DNA of 64,000 nt, from assembly GCA_963716685.1 (NCBI GenBank), contig CAVQTR010000003.1, positions 1,798,001-1,862,000 on the forward strand. The letters run 5' to 3'. A program made the translations under genes and the position numbers. This DNA comes from JALYXI01 sp963716685 (lineage in GTDB: Bacteria; Acidobacteriota; Terriglobia; Bryobacterales; Bryobacteraceae). Below are positions 1 to 9,827 of the stretch, in pieces (the stretch's first letter is position 1; each line of letters opens with the position of its first letter). The notes below the pieces were generated by a model. The model ran no database searches, was not told where the DNA came from, and saw only the letters and a program-made list of their open reading frames with translations.

Positions 1-915
1 CACGGCCCTTCCGCGGCCAACAACAATTACTGGCCCGAGATCTACACGAACATGTCGCTGGTCGAAGAGCCGAAGACCAGTCCCTACAAAGACACGCCTG
101 ACCCCAGGCGCTTCGGCACGGTCAGCCCCTTCGACCCCGAGCTGTTCGCCACCTGCGAGGAGGCGCCGTGCCGCAAGTATTCACCTTTGGATGTCGCGGC
201 CTGGCTCGACCGCCTCGCTACTCTGGCCGCGGCTCGCCTGAAAGACGCGCGCGCCCGCGTGGCCGATGCGCAAACCCCGGAGTTCCGCCGCGCCGAGGCC
301 GATCTGACGATCCAGATTCAGATGGGCCGGTTCTTCGCCGCGAAATTCCGTGCGGGTTTTGCCTTGGCGCGCGGTGATGCCGCATCGTGCCTGAAGCACT
401 ATCGCGAGGCCCGCGCGAACTGGCCCACGCCCACGGTTTATCGCTCGGACATCACCTACGGCTACGAACCGCAGCTGCGCGGTTCCTGGGCGGATCGCCT
501 CGCCGCCATGGACCGCGATATCACGCGCCTCGAAGCCGTCAGCGCGCCGAAGAAGTTGCCCGCGCTGCCGCCGCGCTCGCCGGCTGCTCTCGAAGCGGTG
601 CACACGCCTCCCGCGCGCTTCGAACCCGGTCAGCCGCTGGTGCTTGAAATCGTATCGACCGCGCCCGATGCCGTGGTGCTGCACTACCGCCGGGTGAACC
701 AGTCCGAGCACTTCGAAGCCACGGAAATGACGGCGCACTTCTCGTCGTACCGCGCCGTGATTCCCGCGGCGTACACGCAATCGCGGTTCGCGCTGATGTA
801 TTACTTTGAGTTCCGCAACGGCTCTGCGCCAGCCGGAATGTATCCGGGCCTCGACGCGTCGGCATGCAACCGCCCTTACTTCGTGGTGGAGGCCGCTAAG
901 TCAGGATCTGTTTGA
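1..915 (+). CDS. C-terminal part of an unrecognised protein (cut by window start)
   Basis: The frame is open from base 1, so the gene begins upstream; the first internal ATG is at 52. About 304 residues are visible. The N-terminal part has a Tyr/Trp-rich patch, the middle (about residues 60-130) is alpha-helical and Ala/Arg-rich, and the end (about 215-300) looks like a beta-sandwich with alternating hydrophobic residues. I do not recognise the family. The visible part has no TM segment; a signal peptide would lie outside the window. It ends convergently with the DUF1501 gene, overlapping it by 20 bases. The reading frame is sound, but the function is unknown. Confidence 0.7.
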   Translation, partial: HGPSAANNNYWPEIYTNMSLVEEPKTSPYKDTPDPRRFGTVSPFDPELFATCEEAPCRKYSPLDVAAWLDRLATLAAARLKDARARVADAQTPEFRRAEADLTIQIQMGRFFAAKFRAGFALARGDAASCLKHYREARANWPTPTVYRSDITYGYEPQLRGSWADRLAAMDRDITRLEAVSAPKKLPALPPRSPAALEAVHTPPARFEPGQPLVLEIVSTAPDAVVLHYRRVNQSEHFEATEMTAHFSSYRAVIPAAYTQSRFALMYYFEFRNGSAPAGMYPGLDASACNRPYFVVEAAKSGSV

Positions 916-2335
916 CCACGGAGCCGCCCTGCGGCCCGGTGAGCCGGACATCCAGCCCCTGATACTTCACAGTAAGCGCTGCGGCATCCATGCCCAGCAG
1001 ATAGAGCATGGTGGCGTGGAAGTCATGAACGCTCACCGGGTTTTCCGTGGCGGCGTAACCCAGTTCGTCGGTAGCCCCGTAGCTGATGCCCGGCTTGATT
1101 CCACCGCCAGCCATCATGTAAGAGAAGCCTTTAATGTGATGGTCGCGGCCATCGCCGCCCTGTGACATCGGCGTGCGCCCAAATTCGCCGCCGAAGATCA
1201 CGATGGTGTCGTCCAGCATGCCGCGCTGCTTCAGATCGTTAATCAGCGCCGCCGTCGGACGGTCCACTTCTTCGGCTTTGTACTCGATGCCTTTCTTCAG
1301 GCCGCCGTGGTGATCCCAGTCGCGGTGATACAGCTGGATGAAGCGCACGCCGCGCTCCGCCAGACGCCGCGCCAGCAGACAGTTGGAGGCGAAAGAGCCA
1401 TCCCCCGGCTTCGCTCCGTAGGATTCCAGCACGCTCGCCGGCTCCTTGCTCATGTCCATCAGGCCGGGCACGCTCGATTGCATCTTGAACGCCATCTCAT
1501 ACTGCGAAATGCGCGTGGCAATCTCCGGATCGTGCAGGCTCGCGTCCTCCAGCATGTTCAGTTTGTTGATCGCGTCGATCGATTCGCGCTGTGCCGCCGG
1601 TGTGACGCCTTTGGGGTTCTTCAGGTAGAGCACGGGATCGCCCGCGGAGTTGAACTTCACTCCCTGAAATTTGCTCGGCAGCACGCCGGCGGACCACTGG
1701 CGCGCCGCGATCGGCTGCATCTGCCCGCCGCGTCCTTCCGAGAGCAGCACAACGAAGCCAGGCAGATCCTTCGCTTCCGCGCCCAGCCCGTAGAAGATCC
1801 ACGAACCCATGCTCGGCCGCCCCGTGATAATGGAACCGGTGTTCATCAGCGTGTGCGCGGGGTCGTGATTGATTTGCTCGGTCCACATGGAGCGCACGAT
1901 GCAGACATCGTCCGCCACGCTGCCGATATGCGGAAACAACTCGCAGATCTGCTGGCCGGATTTGCCGAAACTCTTAAACCCAAACTGCGGACCGAAGCAC
2001 TTCAGCGTCTTGCCCTGCAGCTGCGCCACCTGCTGCCCTTTGGTGAAGCTTTCGGGCATCCCCTTGGCATTCATCTCGAGCAGCTTCGGCTTGAAATCGA
2101 ACGTTTCGAGGTGCGAAGGACCGCCCGCCTGATACAGGAAGATCACGCGTTTGGCTTTCGGCGCGAAATCCAGCGGATTCACCGCCCCGCGCGAAGCGAT
2201 GGTGGTCGCGCCGAACAGACGCGGCCCCAGCAAAGAGTTCAGAGCGGCCAGGCCCAGGCCCGCTGTGCCGCGGCTCAGAAATGCCCGGCGGTGCATGGCC
2301 GATATCGCTTTCGGATCGATGGGAAACATGGACAT
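896..2335 (-). CDS. DUF1501 domain protein (Tat-exported, sulfatase-like fold)
   Basis: About 479 residues. The N-terminus carries a twin-arginine type signal (RRAFLSRG, near residue 15) followed by an Ala/Leu-rich stretch, so export in folded form is likely. The body matches DUF1501: an early GGPSHLETFD segment, a central INHDP/TGSIITGRPS region and a late GGEFGRTP then GRDHH motif, the metal-binding-like positions of the alkaline phosphatase/sulfatase superfamily. The substrate is unknown. The ATG at 2335 is preferred over a TTG three bases earlier because it overlaps the upstream stop as TGATG, showing translational coupling to the DUF1549/1553 gene. Such pairs are characteristic of Planctomycetes, Verrucomicrobia and Acidobacteria. 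Confidence 0.9.
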   Translation of the reverse strand: MSMFPIDPKAISAMHRRAFLSRGTAGLGLAALNSLLGPRLFGATTIASRGAVNPLDFAPKAKRVIFLYQAGGPSHLETFDFKPKLLEMNAKGMPESFTKGQQVAQLQGKTLKCFGPQFGFKSFGKSGQQICELFPHIGSVADDVCIVRSMWTEQINHDPAHTLMNTGSIITGRPSMGSWIFYGLGAEAKDLPGFVVLLSEGRGGQMQPIAARQWSAGVLPSKFQGVKFNSAGDPVLYLKNPKGVTPAAQRESIDAINKLNMLEDASLHDPEIATRISQYEMAFKMQSSVPGLMDMSKEPASVLESYGAKPGDGSFASNCLLARRLAERGVRFIQLYHRDWDHHGGLKKGIEYKAEEVDRPTAALINDLKQRGMLDDTIVIFGGEFGRTPMSQGGDGRDHHIKGFSYMMAGGGIKPGISYGATDELGYAATENPVSVHDFHATMLYLLGMDAAALTVKYQGLDVRLTGPQGGSVVKQILT

Positions 2336-5300
2336 CAATTCCTCGTGATGGTTTCGTGCAGGTTCAGGATCGCGCGGGTCACCATGGTCATGGCTGCCAG
2401 CTGCTGCACATTCTCGTTTTTCGGAACCGCGGAATCGCCCGTGGCTGTCAGATCCCGGGCGGCCGCCGGGGCTTGCGCGAATCGCTCCAGGCTGCTGCGA
2501 TACAGGCCCGAAAGCACGTGCCGCTCTTCCACGCTCGGGGGCCGGTTGAGCGCTTCTTCAAACACTTGGTTCAGCCGCTGATCGAGCGTCCCCGGCCGGC
2601 GCAGCGCATGCTCGGCGAACACCCGCGCCGCCTCCACAAATGAGGGATCGTTCAGCAGATCGAGCGCCTGCAGCGGCGTGTTCGAAATGGTTCGATTCAC
2701 TGTGCATTCCTCCCGCGTGGGCGCATCGAAGTTCAACAGCGCCGGATGCAGGAAAGATCGCCGCCAGATGGTATAAAGGCCGCGGCGGTACAGATCCTCC
2801 CCGCGGCTGGCGGAATACTCACGCTTGGGGAAGTTCAGCGTCGCGAGGTAGCCATCCGGCTGATAGGGCTTCACGCTCGGGCCGCCGAACTTTTCGTCCA
2901 GCAGACCGGAGACTTCCAGCGCGATGTCGCGAACGTTTTCGGCATCCACGCGGAACCGGCTCTGCCGCGCGAACAGCCGATTCTCCGGATCCTTGTCCAG
3001 CAGCGCCGGCGTGGGTACCGAAGACCGCCGGTACGCCTTGCTCAAAACAATGGTGCGGATCAGGTGCTTCACATCCCAGTCATGGGCGCCGGTGGCGTCC
3101 CATTGCGGATGCATGAATTCGGAAGCCAGCCAGTCCAGCAATTCGGGGTTGGTGGGCCATTCGCCCTGCGAGCCAAGATCGTCCAGCGTCTTCGAGATGC
3201 CGCCGCCAAAGAACTCGCGCCAGGTGCGATTAACGAAGGCCCGAGCAGTCAAAGGATTCTTCGGCGACACAATCCAGTTGGCCAGGTCGAGCCGCGTCGC
3301 TCGCTTCCCGCCGGTCTCCAGCTTCCCGAACATCTCGGGGATGGCGGGTTCCACCACCGCGCCGGTGTCATCCATCCAGTTGCCGCGCGGCAGGATGCGC
3401 GTTTCCCGCGGCTTCACCGAAACCGTGGTCACCACGCGCGCGATGGAGGTCTGCAGCACACTGCGCGCCCCCACCAGCGCGTCCAGTTGAACCCGCGCCG
3501 ACGTCAGTTCCGGCCTGGCCCATTCCAGATAGTCGCGCACGGCTTTCTCGCCTGCAGCGTGGTCGGCTGCCTTTTGTTTCTCGGTTTTCTCCGCGTCGCC
3601 TGACTCCGCTTCGGCTGTGCCGAATTCGGACTGCAACGCCTTCACCGCAATCAGCGGCAATCCACCTGCCCATCCCTTTTCGCCGCGCTTGTCCTTGGCG
3701 CGAACGGCATCGCTGCCATCCGCCGGCCAGGAGTATTCCGCTGACGAAAGAGCCAGCCGGAAACGGCCGATCACCGCGCGGCGGAAATCCGGCGAATTCT
3801 GCCGAAGGCGAACCACGATGCGCGTATCCGCATCCGTCTCCAGCCGTTGCGCGAACCGCAGCGCCGCGAACGGAACCGAAGACTCGCCCAGGCCTACGCC
3901 CCACCCGGTGCGCGGATCGTGATCCAGCAGAGCCATCGCCGGCATGCCATAGATGCTGGTCTGGTCGCCGGTGGCAAGAGAAAAGTCCAGCTTGCGCTCG
4001 GGCTTGCCCGGCTGCGTCAGAACTGCATCCACGCCAGTGAGCAGAAAACGATCCGCGCCGCGCGAGATCCGGTTCCCAGGAAGGCCTTCGTCCTGTTCAA
4101 CATCGACGCCCAGCGCGGTCCAGGATCCTTTTCCGGGACGCAGGGTCACAACGTAAGTTTCGTTATCCGGGTTCGCGCCGCTGGCAACCATCAGCCCGTT
4201 ACCCGGCTTCATTTCCGATTTCAGTTCGTTCCCGAGGTACGCGCTGATGGCTACCGGCTGGTCGTTATACACCGTCAGCGTCGAGCCGTTCAGGCTGCGC
4301 GCCGCTTCGGGACGCTCAAAATGCCACGCCAGCTCGCCGGCCTGCCACTTGCGCCACAGCGCCTCGCGAACTTCGCGGGTATCGGGAACCGCCTTCGCCC
4401 GCGACTCCCAGTCGCTCTTCGCCGCTGCGATCTTTGCATCCAGAGACTGCCGCTCGCGCTCCTGTTCGGCGGTCGGCAGCTCCACCTGCGTGCCCCACGC
4501 CTTCTCCCCGCGATCCGGCATCAGACCGGTCTCTTCTACGTCGGCGAAGAACGCCTTCATCGCGTAGAAATCCTTCGTCAGAAATGGATCGAATTTGTGA
4601 TCGTGGCATTCGGCGCATCCCATGGTGCTGCCCAGCCACGCCACGCTGACGGTGCGGACGCGGTCCGCTCCATACTTGGCCAGATACTCGTTCGGCTGCA
4701 GGCCGCCCTCGGCCGAAGTCCGGTTCAGGCGATTGTAAGCCGACGCTGTTTTCTGTTCCAGGGTGGCTCCGGGCAGCAGATCGCCCGCCAGTTGCTCGCG
4801 CGTGAACTGATCGAACGGCTTATCGTCGCGAAACGATTTCAGGACGTAATCGCGGTACGGCCACGCGGGAACGATGTTGTCCCCGTGGAACCCGCACGTG
4901 TCCGCGTAACGCACTGCATCCAGCCAGTGCATGGTGCGCTGCTCGGCGTAGCGGGGCGATGCCAGCAGACGGTCCACCACTTTTTCCCACGCCTGCCGCG
5001 AACGGTCGTTCTCGAACGAAAGCACTTCGGCAGTGGACGGCAGCAAACCCGTCAAATCCAGCGTGACGCGGCGCAGCAGAGTGCGGCGGTCCGCTTCCGG
5101 CGCCGGCTCCAGTCCGGCCGCGCGCAGACGGTTGCCCACCAGAACGTCAATGGGATTCTCAGACGCGTCGCCCGTGTCCGGACGCGTTACCGGCATATAC
5201 GCCCAGTGCCCTTCGTAAACCGCGCCTTCGGCCACCCAGCGGCGAATCAGCTGCTTCTGGTTTTCAGTCAGGTCCTTATGCGCATACTGCGGCGGCATCC

Positions 5301-5580
5301 GCTTGCCCGGTGTCGCGGCCAGCACGCGCTGCACAATTGCGCTATGCTCCGGGTCGCCCGGCACAATCGGGATGAGACCATCCCGTAACGGCTTCAGCGC
5401 TTCCGTGCGGATATCCAGGCGAAGGTTCGCCATGCGCGAACTCTTGTCCGGACCGTGACACCGGAAACAGGTGTCCGACATAATCGGACGAATATCGCGA
5501 TTGAAGCTTACCGGAGCCGCCTGCGCAGTTCGCATCAGCAGCGCCGCCGGAAGCAGAATCAGTACGAAACGCATGGGCAT
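2335..5580 (-). CDS. DUF1549/DUF1553 planctomycete-type cytochrome c protein (PSCyt1)
   Basis: 1,081 residues with a cleavable signal peptide (hydrophobic residues 3-20 ending near AQA). A PSCyt1 heme motif CFRCH lies at residues 38-42. DUF1549 follows, including the diagnostic CAECHDHKFDPF segment with a second CxxCH, then a long insertion (about residues 370-700, probably concanavalin-like or a linker), and DUF1553 at the C-terminus with the NRTWREFFGGG and TPLQALDLLNDPSF motifs. It is periplasmic. Its role is unproven, but the family has been linked to oxidative processing of polysaccharides. It is the first gene of a two-gene unit with the DUF1501 protein. The start at 5580 has a second ATG six bases on. 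Confidence 0.9.
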   Translation of the reverse strand: MPMRFVLILLPAALLMRTAQAAPVSFNRDIRPIMSDTCFRCHGPDKSSRMANLRLDIRTEALKPLRDGLIPIVPGDPEHSAIVQRVLAATPGKRMPPQYAHKDLTENQKQLIRRWVAEGAVYEGHWAYMPVTRPDTGDASENPIDVLVGNRLRAAGLEPAPEADRRTLLRRVTLDLTGLLPSTAEVLSFENDRSRQAWEKVVDRLLASPRYAEQRTMHWLDAVRYADTCGFHGDNIVPAWPYRDYVLKSFRDDKPFDQFTREQLAGDLLPGATLEQKTASAYNRLNRTSAEGGLQPNEYLAKYGADRVRTVSVAWLGSTMGCAECHDHKFDPFLTKDFYAMKAFFADVEETGLMPDRGEKAWGTQVELPTAEQERERQSLDAKIAAAKSDWESRAKAVPDTREVREALWRKWQAGELAWHFERPEAARSLNGSTLTVYNDQPVAISAYLGNELKSEMKPGNGLMVASGANPDNETYVVTLRPGKGSWTALGVDVEQDEGLPGNRISRGADRFLLTGVDAVLTQPGKPERKLDFSLATGDQTSIYGMPAMALLDHDPRTGWGVGLGESSVPFAALRFAQRLETDADTRIVVRLRQNSPDFRRAVIGRFRLALSSAEYSWPADGSDAVRAKDKRGEKGWAGGLPLIAVKALQSEFGTAEAESGDAEKTEKQKAADHAAGEKAVRDYLEWARPELTSARVQLDALVGARSVLQTSIARVVTTVSVKPRETRILPRGNWMDDTGAVVEPAIPEMFGKLETGGKRATRLDLANWIVSPKNPLTARAFVNRTWREFFGGGISKTLDDLGSQGEWPTNPELLDWLASEFMHPQWDATGAHDWDVKHLIRTIVLSKAYRRSSVPTPALLDKDPENRLFARQSRFRVDAENVRDIALEVSGLLDEKFGGPSVKPYQPDGYLATLNFPKREYSASRGEDLYRRGLYTIWRRSFLHPALLNFDAPTREECTVNRTISNTPLQALDLLNDPSFVEAARVFAEHALRRPGTLDQRLNQVFEEALNRPPSVEERHVLSGLYRSSLERFAQAPAAARDLTATGDSAVPKNENVQQLAAMTMVTRAILNLHETITRN

Positions 5581-5624
5581 GAACGTGGCCGCCTAATCTT
5601 TCTATTCTATCTTCTTTTAACTAA

Positions 5625-6395
5625 TTACACGGGGCGGAATAGCACGAGATCGAGGCTGAACGTGAGCGTCGCAGCCCTCACTTCCTCCGGTTTCCGCGGG
5701 CGGTAGATGGACAACAGCACGTCGTGAACGGCCGCGGCGTCCAGCTCGATCGAGTGACTCACCCGTTCCCGCGCCTCGACGCGGAACTCAGGCGCAAATG
5801 TCTCGATCGTGCGTTCCACCCGATCGCGTCCCTCGCCGCGCAGTTCGATCAGGTCGTTCGGCGCTGGAAGCGCTACCAGCAGCCGTCCGTCGTCGCGCAG
5901 AACGCGCCGGAATTCCTCTGCGTTCATGCGCGCAGTGATCGACATCACCAGGGAGAACCCGCCCGCGGCATACGGAACAAAGCGGTCCGCGTTGGCCACG
6001 ATCCACTCGCATTCCGGATACCGCCGCGCCGCCGCGTCCACGGCAGGGGTTGAAATATCCACGCCGTGCGCGTCGCAGCCGCTGCGCTCGGCCAGCGTAC
6101 CCAGATAGAACCCATCCCCGCAGCCCGCGTCCAAAACGACGTCCTCCGCCGCAGCGTTCGCCATCTCGTGAATGCCGCGCAGCAGCGGCTCGGTGACGCC
6201 GCGGTCGTGCAGCCGCCGCCGCGCCGCCACGGCCGCCGCCGTGTCGCCCGGTTCCTTCGAACGCCGCTCCTGTGGCTGCAGCAGATTGAGGTACCCGGTG
6301 CGCGCTACATCGAACGAATGCCCCCGCGCGCAGTGCCAGCGCCGCCCCTCGCGCACCAGTGCCAGATGGCAGGCGCGAACCGGGCAGAGCAGCAT
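5625..6395 (-). CDS. rlmA: 23S rRNA (guanine-N1)-methyltransferase, RlmA type
   Basis: 256 residues. The N-terminus has a small zinc-binding pattern (Cys4, Cys9, Cys22, His26, with CARGHSFD) followed by GYLNLLQPQ and RSKEPGD, the signature start of RlmA/RrmA enzymes. The SAM-binding Rossmann domain follows, with motif I VLDAGCGDGFYL near residue 90 and acidic motif II GVDIS. E. coli RlmA methylates G745 of 23S rRNA; the related TlrB acts on G748 and confers macrolide resistance, so the exact target base is not certain. It is cytoplasmic. It starts divergently from the transporter gene, with only about 26 bases between them. Confidence 0.88.
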   Translation of the reverse strand: MLLCPVRACHLALVREGRRWHCARGHSFDVARTGYLNLLQPQERRSKEPGDTAAAVAARRRLHDRGVTEPLLRGIHEMANAAAEDVVLDAGCGDGFYLGTLAERSGCDAHGVDISTPAVDAAARRYPECEWIVANADRFVPYAAGGFSLVMSITARMNAEEFRRVLRDDGRLLVALPAPNDLIELRGEGRDRVERTIETFAPEFRVEARERVSHSIELDAAAVHDVLLSIYRPRKPEEVRAATLTFSLDLVLFRPV

Positions 6396-6421
6396 TTGAC
6401 GAGTGTAACGGACGGGCGATA

Positions 6422-7897
6422 ATGGTCAGGCAAGCCGCCGCAGTGCCCCCGCCCTCCATGTCCGACACCGCGACGCTGTCCCCTCCCGAATCCTCCAGCA
6501 AGCGCCTGCTCCCGTGGCTGGTCGCGATCGCCTTCTTCATGGAAGCGCTGGACACCACCATTCTCAACACCGCGGTTCCGGCCATCGCGGCGGCCCTCAA
6601 AGTCGCGCCGCTCAGCATGAAATCGGTGCTCTCCAGCTACACGCTCAGCCTCGCCGTGTTCATTCCCATCAGCGGCTGGATGGCGGATCGCTTCGGCACG
6701 CGCCGGGTGTTTGCGTCCGCCATCGGCGTGTTCACGCTGGGCTCGTTCCTGTGCGGCATCTCGACCAATATTCATCTTCTGGTCGCGTGCCGGATGCTGC
6801 AGGGCTGCGGCGGCGCCATGATGGTGCCGGTGGGTCGCCTGACCCTGGTGCGCACGTTTCCGAAATCGGAGCTGATTCGCGCCATGAGCTTCGTGGCCAT
6901 CCCCGGACTGGTGGGCCCCATGCTGGGACCCGTCGCCGGAGGCCTGATCGTCGCCTGGCTGCACTGGCGCGTGATCTTCTTCGTCAACATCCCCATCGGT
7001 CTGCTGGGCCTCGTCATGGTCTACCTGCACCTGCCGGATTTCCGTGAGAAAGCCTCGCGGCCTCTCGACGTCGCCGGCCTGCTGCTCTTCGGCTCTGGCA
7101 TCGGGCTGCTCTCGTATGTTTTGGAGGTGTTCGGTGAACACACGCTGAACACCCCGGAAATTCTGGCCATGCTGGCGCTTTCGGTGGTGCTGCTGGCCGC
7201 TTACGGGTTCCGCGCAACGCGCACCCAGTTCCCGCTGCTGCGTCTCGATCTGTTTCGCATCCGCACGTTTCGCTCGGCGGTCAGCGGCAGCTTCTTCACG
7301 CGGCTCGGCATCGGCGGCATGCCGTTCCTGTTCCCGCTGCTCTATCAGGTGGGCCTGGGCTTCACGCCGGTGCAGTCCGGCCTGCTGCTCATGCCGCAGG
7401 CGCTTGCCGCCATGAGCCTGAAGCTCACCATGCCGAAGATCCTGGCGCGCGTGGGGTATCGCGCCGTGCTGATTTCGAACACCATCATCCTGGGCCTGCT
7501 GATCATGCTCTTCGCCACCATCGGCCCGGGCACTCCGGTGTGGCTGATTGTGCTGCAGGCGTTCTGTTTCGGCTTCTTCACATCGCTGCAGTACACCAGC
7601 ATGAACACGCTGGCCTATGCTGATGTCAGCGAACAGCAGGCCAGCAGCGCCAGCACTATAGCCAGTACCATGCAGCAAATGTCGCTGAGCTTCGGCGTCG
7701 CGGCGGCTTCGCTCACCACCGCTCTGTTCATCCCGGCGCGCCTGCACGCGAACGCGTCGGAAATGGTCCACGGCACGCACCGCGCGTTTCTGTGCCTCGG
7801 TGTGCTCACGATCTGCTCCACCCTGATCTTCCGCGAATTGAAGAGCGGCGATGGCGACGATGTCAGCCAGCATAAAGTGCTGCCGCACCCGGCGTAG
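6422..7897 (+). CDS. DHA2-family MFS drug exporter (EmrB/QacA type)
   Basis: About 491 residues from this start. Many hydrophobic helices (12-14) are visible. TM1 carries the acidic ALDTTILNTAVPAI signature of DHA2 exporters, followed by the loop 2-3 motif GWMADRFGTRRVF and a motif-C-like Pro/Gly-rich helix (GLVGPMLGPVAGG). The predicted role is proton-driven efflux of hydrophobic compounds across the inner membrane; the substrate cannot be inferred. Earlier in-frame starts overlap the divergent rlmA and would add an Arg-rich tail. The ATG at 6422 is chosen, and another possible start is 6458. It ends one base before the end of the convergent sugar permease gene. Confidence 0.88.
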   Translation: MVRQAAAVPPPSMSDTATLSPPESSSKRLLPWLVAIAFFMEALDTTILNTAVPAIAAALKVAPLSMKSVLSSYTLSLAVFIPISGWMADRFGTRRVFASAIGVFTLGSFLCGISTNIHLLVACRMLQGCGGAMMVPVGRLTLVRTFPKSELIRAMSFVAIPGLVGPMLGPVAGGLIVAWLHWRVIFFVNIPIGLLGLVMVYLHLPDFREKASRPLDVAGLLLFGSGIGLLSYVLEVFGEHTLNTPEILAMLALSVVLLAAYGFRATRTQFPLLRLDLFRIRTFRSAVSGSFFTRLGIGGMPFLFPLLYQVGLGFTPVQSGLLLMPQALAAMSLKLTMPKILARVGYRAVLISNTIILGLLIMLFATIGPGTPVWLIVLQAFCFGFFTSLQYTSMNTLAYADVSEQQASSASTIASTMQQMSLSFGVAAASLTTALFIPARLHANASEMVHGTHRAFLCLGVLTICSTLIFRELKSGDGDDVSQHKVLPHPA

Positions 7898-8896
7898 CTA
7901 CAGAATCGCCAGACCCACCAGCACCAGACCCGCCGCATAGCAGAGAAACATCAGAGTAATCAGCACATAGGTGCCGCGCTCGCTGCCGCGGAACTCGCGC
8001 CAGATGAACACGCCCCAGATCGCGGCAATCAGTGTGGCGCCTTGCCCGAGCGCGTAAGAGACCGCTGGCCCTGCGACACCCGAAGCCACCACGTTCACGG
8101 AGAGCGCCAGCATCCAGATCGCGCCGCCCAGAATGCCGAGCGAATGAAGCCGGGCGGACCCGCGGAAGTATTCGCCATACGTCAGCCCGGCTATGCGCAT
8201 GAAGACGGTGTTGATCACGAAGTTGCTCAGGAACAGGCCCAGCGCCAGGAACACGCCGGCGGTCCACGGTGTGAGCTTGCCCGGCGTGATAGGCAGCCGG
8301 TTGAACTCCGGCGAAATAGAGGAGATCAGCTGGGGGTAGAACAGCCCCATCAGGCAGCCCGCCGCCACCGCGAACAGCACGCCGCGTACGCCGCCACCGC
8401 TCGTTTTCCCGCGCGCCACCCGCGCCGAGGCGGTCGCCGAGAACAGCATCGCGAACACCACAAGGGTCACGCCAATCCCGATATAAACCGGGTTCCCGCG
8501 TGGCGTCTGCCAGTAACTTGCCACCGTGCCGATCACCAGCGCGAGCCCAATGCCAACCGGAAACGCTACCGACATGCCTGCCGCGTCAATCGCCACCACC
8601 AGCAGCACGTTGGCCAGATTGAACAGCGCGCCGCTGAGCATCGCCGTTCCGATCGCGTCCGCCGATGCGCTGCGGAAGTTATCCCACGCCGGCTGCCCGC
8701 CGCTTCCGAAACTTCCCGCCGTGAACGCGGCAACCACCGAGAGCAGCAGCACGCCGATCGCGTAATCCCAGTAATACAGCTCGAACGGCCACTTCTCTTT
8801 ACCCGCCAGCTTCTGCGTGTTCGCCCACGAACCCCACCCAATCATGGTTAGCAAACACAACAGGATGGCGACGGTGGAATCCTGAACGATAAACAA
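7898..8896 (-). CDS. GRP/RhaT-like sugar permease (probably ribose or related sugar)
   Basis: About 332 residues with ten hydrophobic segments and the duplicated DMT-superfamily layout of glucose/ribose porters (GRP family, RbsU/GlcU/RhaT-like). TM1 contains GWGSWANTQKL and FELYYWDYAIG, typical of this group. A start at TTG 8896 is chosen because it lies just past the ribokinase stop and is preceded by AGAGGA at good spacing; a longer frame to 8932 would run into ribokinase. The position directly after ribokinase suggests uptake of ribose or a similar sugar, followed by phosphorylation. The substrate assignment is contextual. Confidence 0.85.
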   Translation of the reverse strand: MFIVQDSTVAILLCLLTMIGWGSWANTQKLAGKEKWPFELYYWDYAIGVLLLSVVAAFTAGSFGSGGQPAWDNFRSASADAIGTAMLSGALFNLANVLLVVAIDAAGMSVAFPVGIGLALVIGTVASYWQTPRGNPVYIGIGVTLVVFAMLFSATASARVARGKTSGGGVRGVLFAVAAGCLMGLFYPQLISSISPEFNRLPITPGKLTPWTAGVFLALGLFLSNFVINTVFMRIAGLTYGEYFRGSARLHSLGILGGAIWMLALSVNVVASGVAGPAVSYALGQGATLIAAIWGVFIWREFRGSERGTYVLITLMFLCYAAGLVLVGLAIL

Positions 8897-8897
8897 G

Positions 8898-9827
8898 TTA
8901 GTCCTCTGGGTGCGCCTTGAGGAAACCGTCAACAGCCCCCCGGTCCGGAATCGACGACTGCGCTCCCATCTGCATTACCGACAGCGCCGCCGCCGCATTC
9001 GCGAACCGGCCGGCCGCGCGCAGATCCCGGCCTTCGCCCAGTGCCACGGCAAATGCCCCATTGAATGTATCACCCGCCGCTGTGGTGTCCACGGCGTCCA
9101 CCGCAAACCCGGGGATCGCATGGCAGAAGCCATCCCCCGCCAGCAGGCATCCCTGCCGCCCGAGCTTCACCACGACGTTTTGCGGACCCATAGCCAGCAA
9201 ATGACGCGCTGCGTCTTCGGCTTCGGCATACGTCTCCGCCGCGCGCCCGCCGCCCAGAAGAAGCGCCGCTTCCGTCTGATTCGGCGTCAGCCAGGTCACG
9301 TTCCGCAGCAGTTCGCGGTCAAGCGTCTGCGCCGGAGCCGGGTCCAGAATGGTCACCGCTCCCGCGCGCCGAGCCTGCGCCAGCGTCCAGGCCGTGGTTC
9401 CCATGGGGATCTCCAGCTGGCACAGCACAATCGTGTCCGGCGCCATCTCGCCCACGCGCGCCTCCACCATCTCCGGTGTCAGCTTCCCATTTGCCGCGGG
9501 CGACACCACGATCAGATTCTCACCGTCCGGCAGCACCAGAATGCACGCGGTCCCGCTCGCTCCCGGCGACCGCCCTACGCCCGACGTGCCTACGCCCGCG
9601 CTTCCCAGACTCGCAATCAGCACGTTCGCAAACTGATCGCCGCCCACTTCGCCGATCATCGAAACGGCGCCGCCCAGCCGCCCTGCCGCCACGGCCTGAT
9701 TCGCGCCCTTTCCACCTGGGATCACGCGCAGTTCGCCCGCCAGCACCGTCTCCCCGGGCACCGGCATGCGCGAAAGCGGCTGCACCAGATCCGCGTTCAG
9801 GCTGCCCGCAACCACAATTCGCGTCAT
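8898..9827 (-). CDS. rbsK: Ribokinase (PfkB family)
   Basis: 309 residues. The GSLNADLV start, the GGKGANQAVA motif near residues 38-47 and the C-terminal DTTAAGDTFNGAF signature with its catalytic Asp identify a PfkB carbohydrate kinase closest to ribokinase. The reaction is ATP-dependent phosphorylation of D-ribose to ribose 5-phosphate in the cytoplasm. The start ATG overlaps the HAD gene's stop as ATGA, and the permease follows after one base, giving one transcript. A related sugar kinase specificity (e.g. deoxyribose) cannot be excluded. Confidence 0.92.
   Translation of the reverse strand: MTRIVVAGSLNADLVQPLSRMPVPGETVLAGELRVIPGGKGANQAVAAGRLGGAVSMIGEVGGDQFANVLIASLGSAGVGTSGVGRSPGASGTACILVLPDGENLIVVSPAANGKLTPEMVEARVGEMAPDTIVLCQLEIPMGTTAWTLAQARRAGAVTILDPAPAQTLDRELLRNVTWLTPNQTEAALLLGGGRAAETYAEAEDAARHLLAMGPQNVVVKLGRQGCLLAGDGFCHAIPGFAVDAVDTTAAGDTFNGAFAVALGEGRDLRAAGRFANAAAALSVMQMGAQSSIPDRGAVDGFLKAHPED

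Noticed and set aside
3847..5388. A 513-residue plus-strand ORF
   Set aside because: Lies opposite the DUF1549/1553 protein with heme motifs; Arg/Leu/His-rich without any domain signal.
6305..7888. A 527-residue minus-strand ORF across the MFS exporter
   Set aside because: Strongly His/Gln/Arg-biased mirror of a well-supported transporter with clear TM helices and DHA2 motifs on the plus strand.
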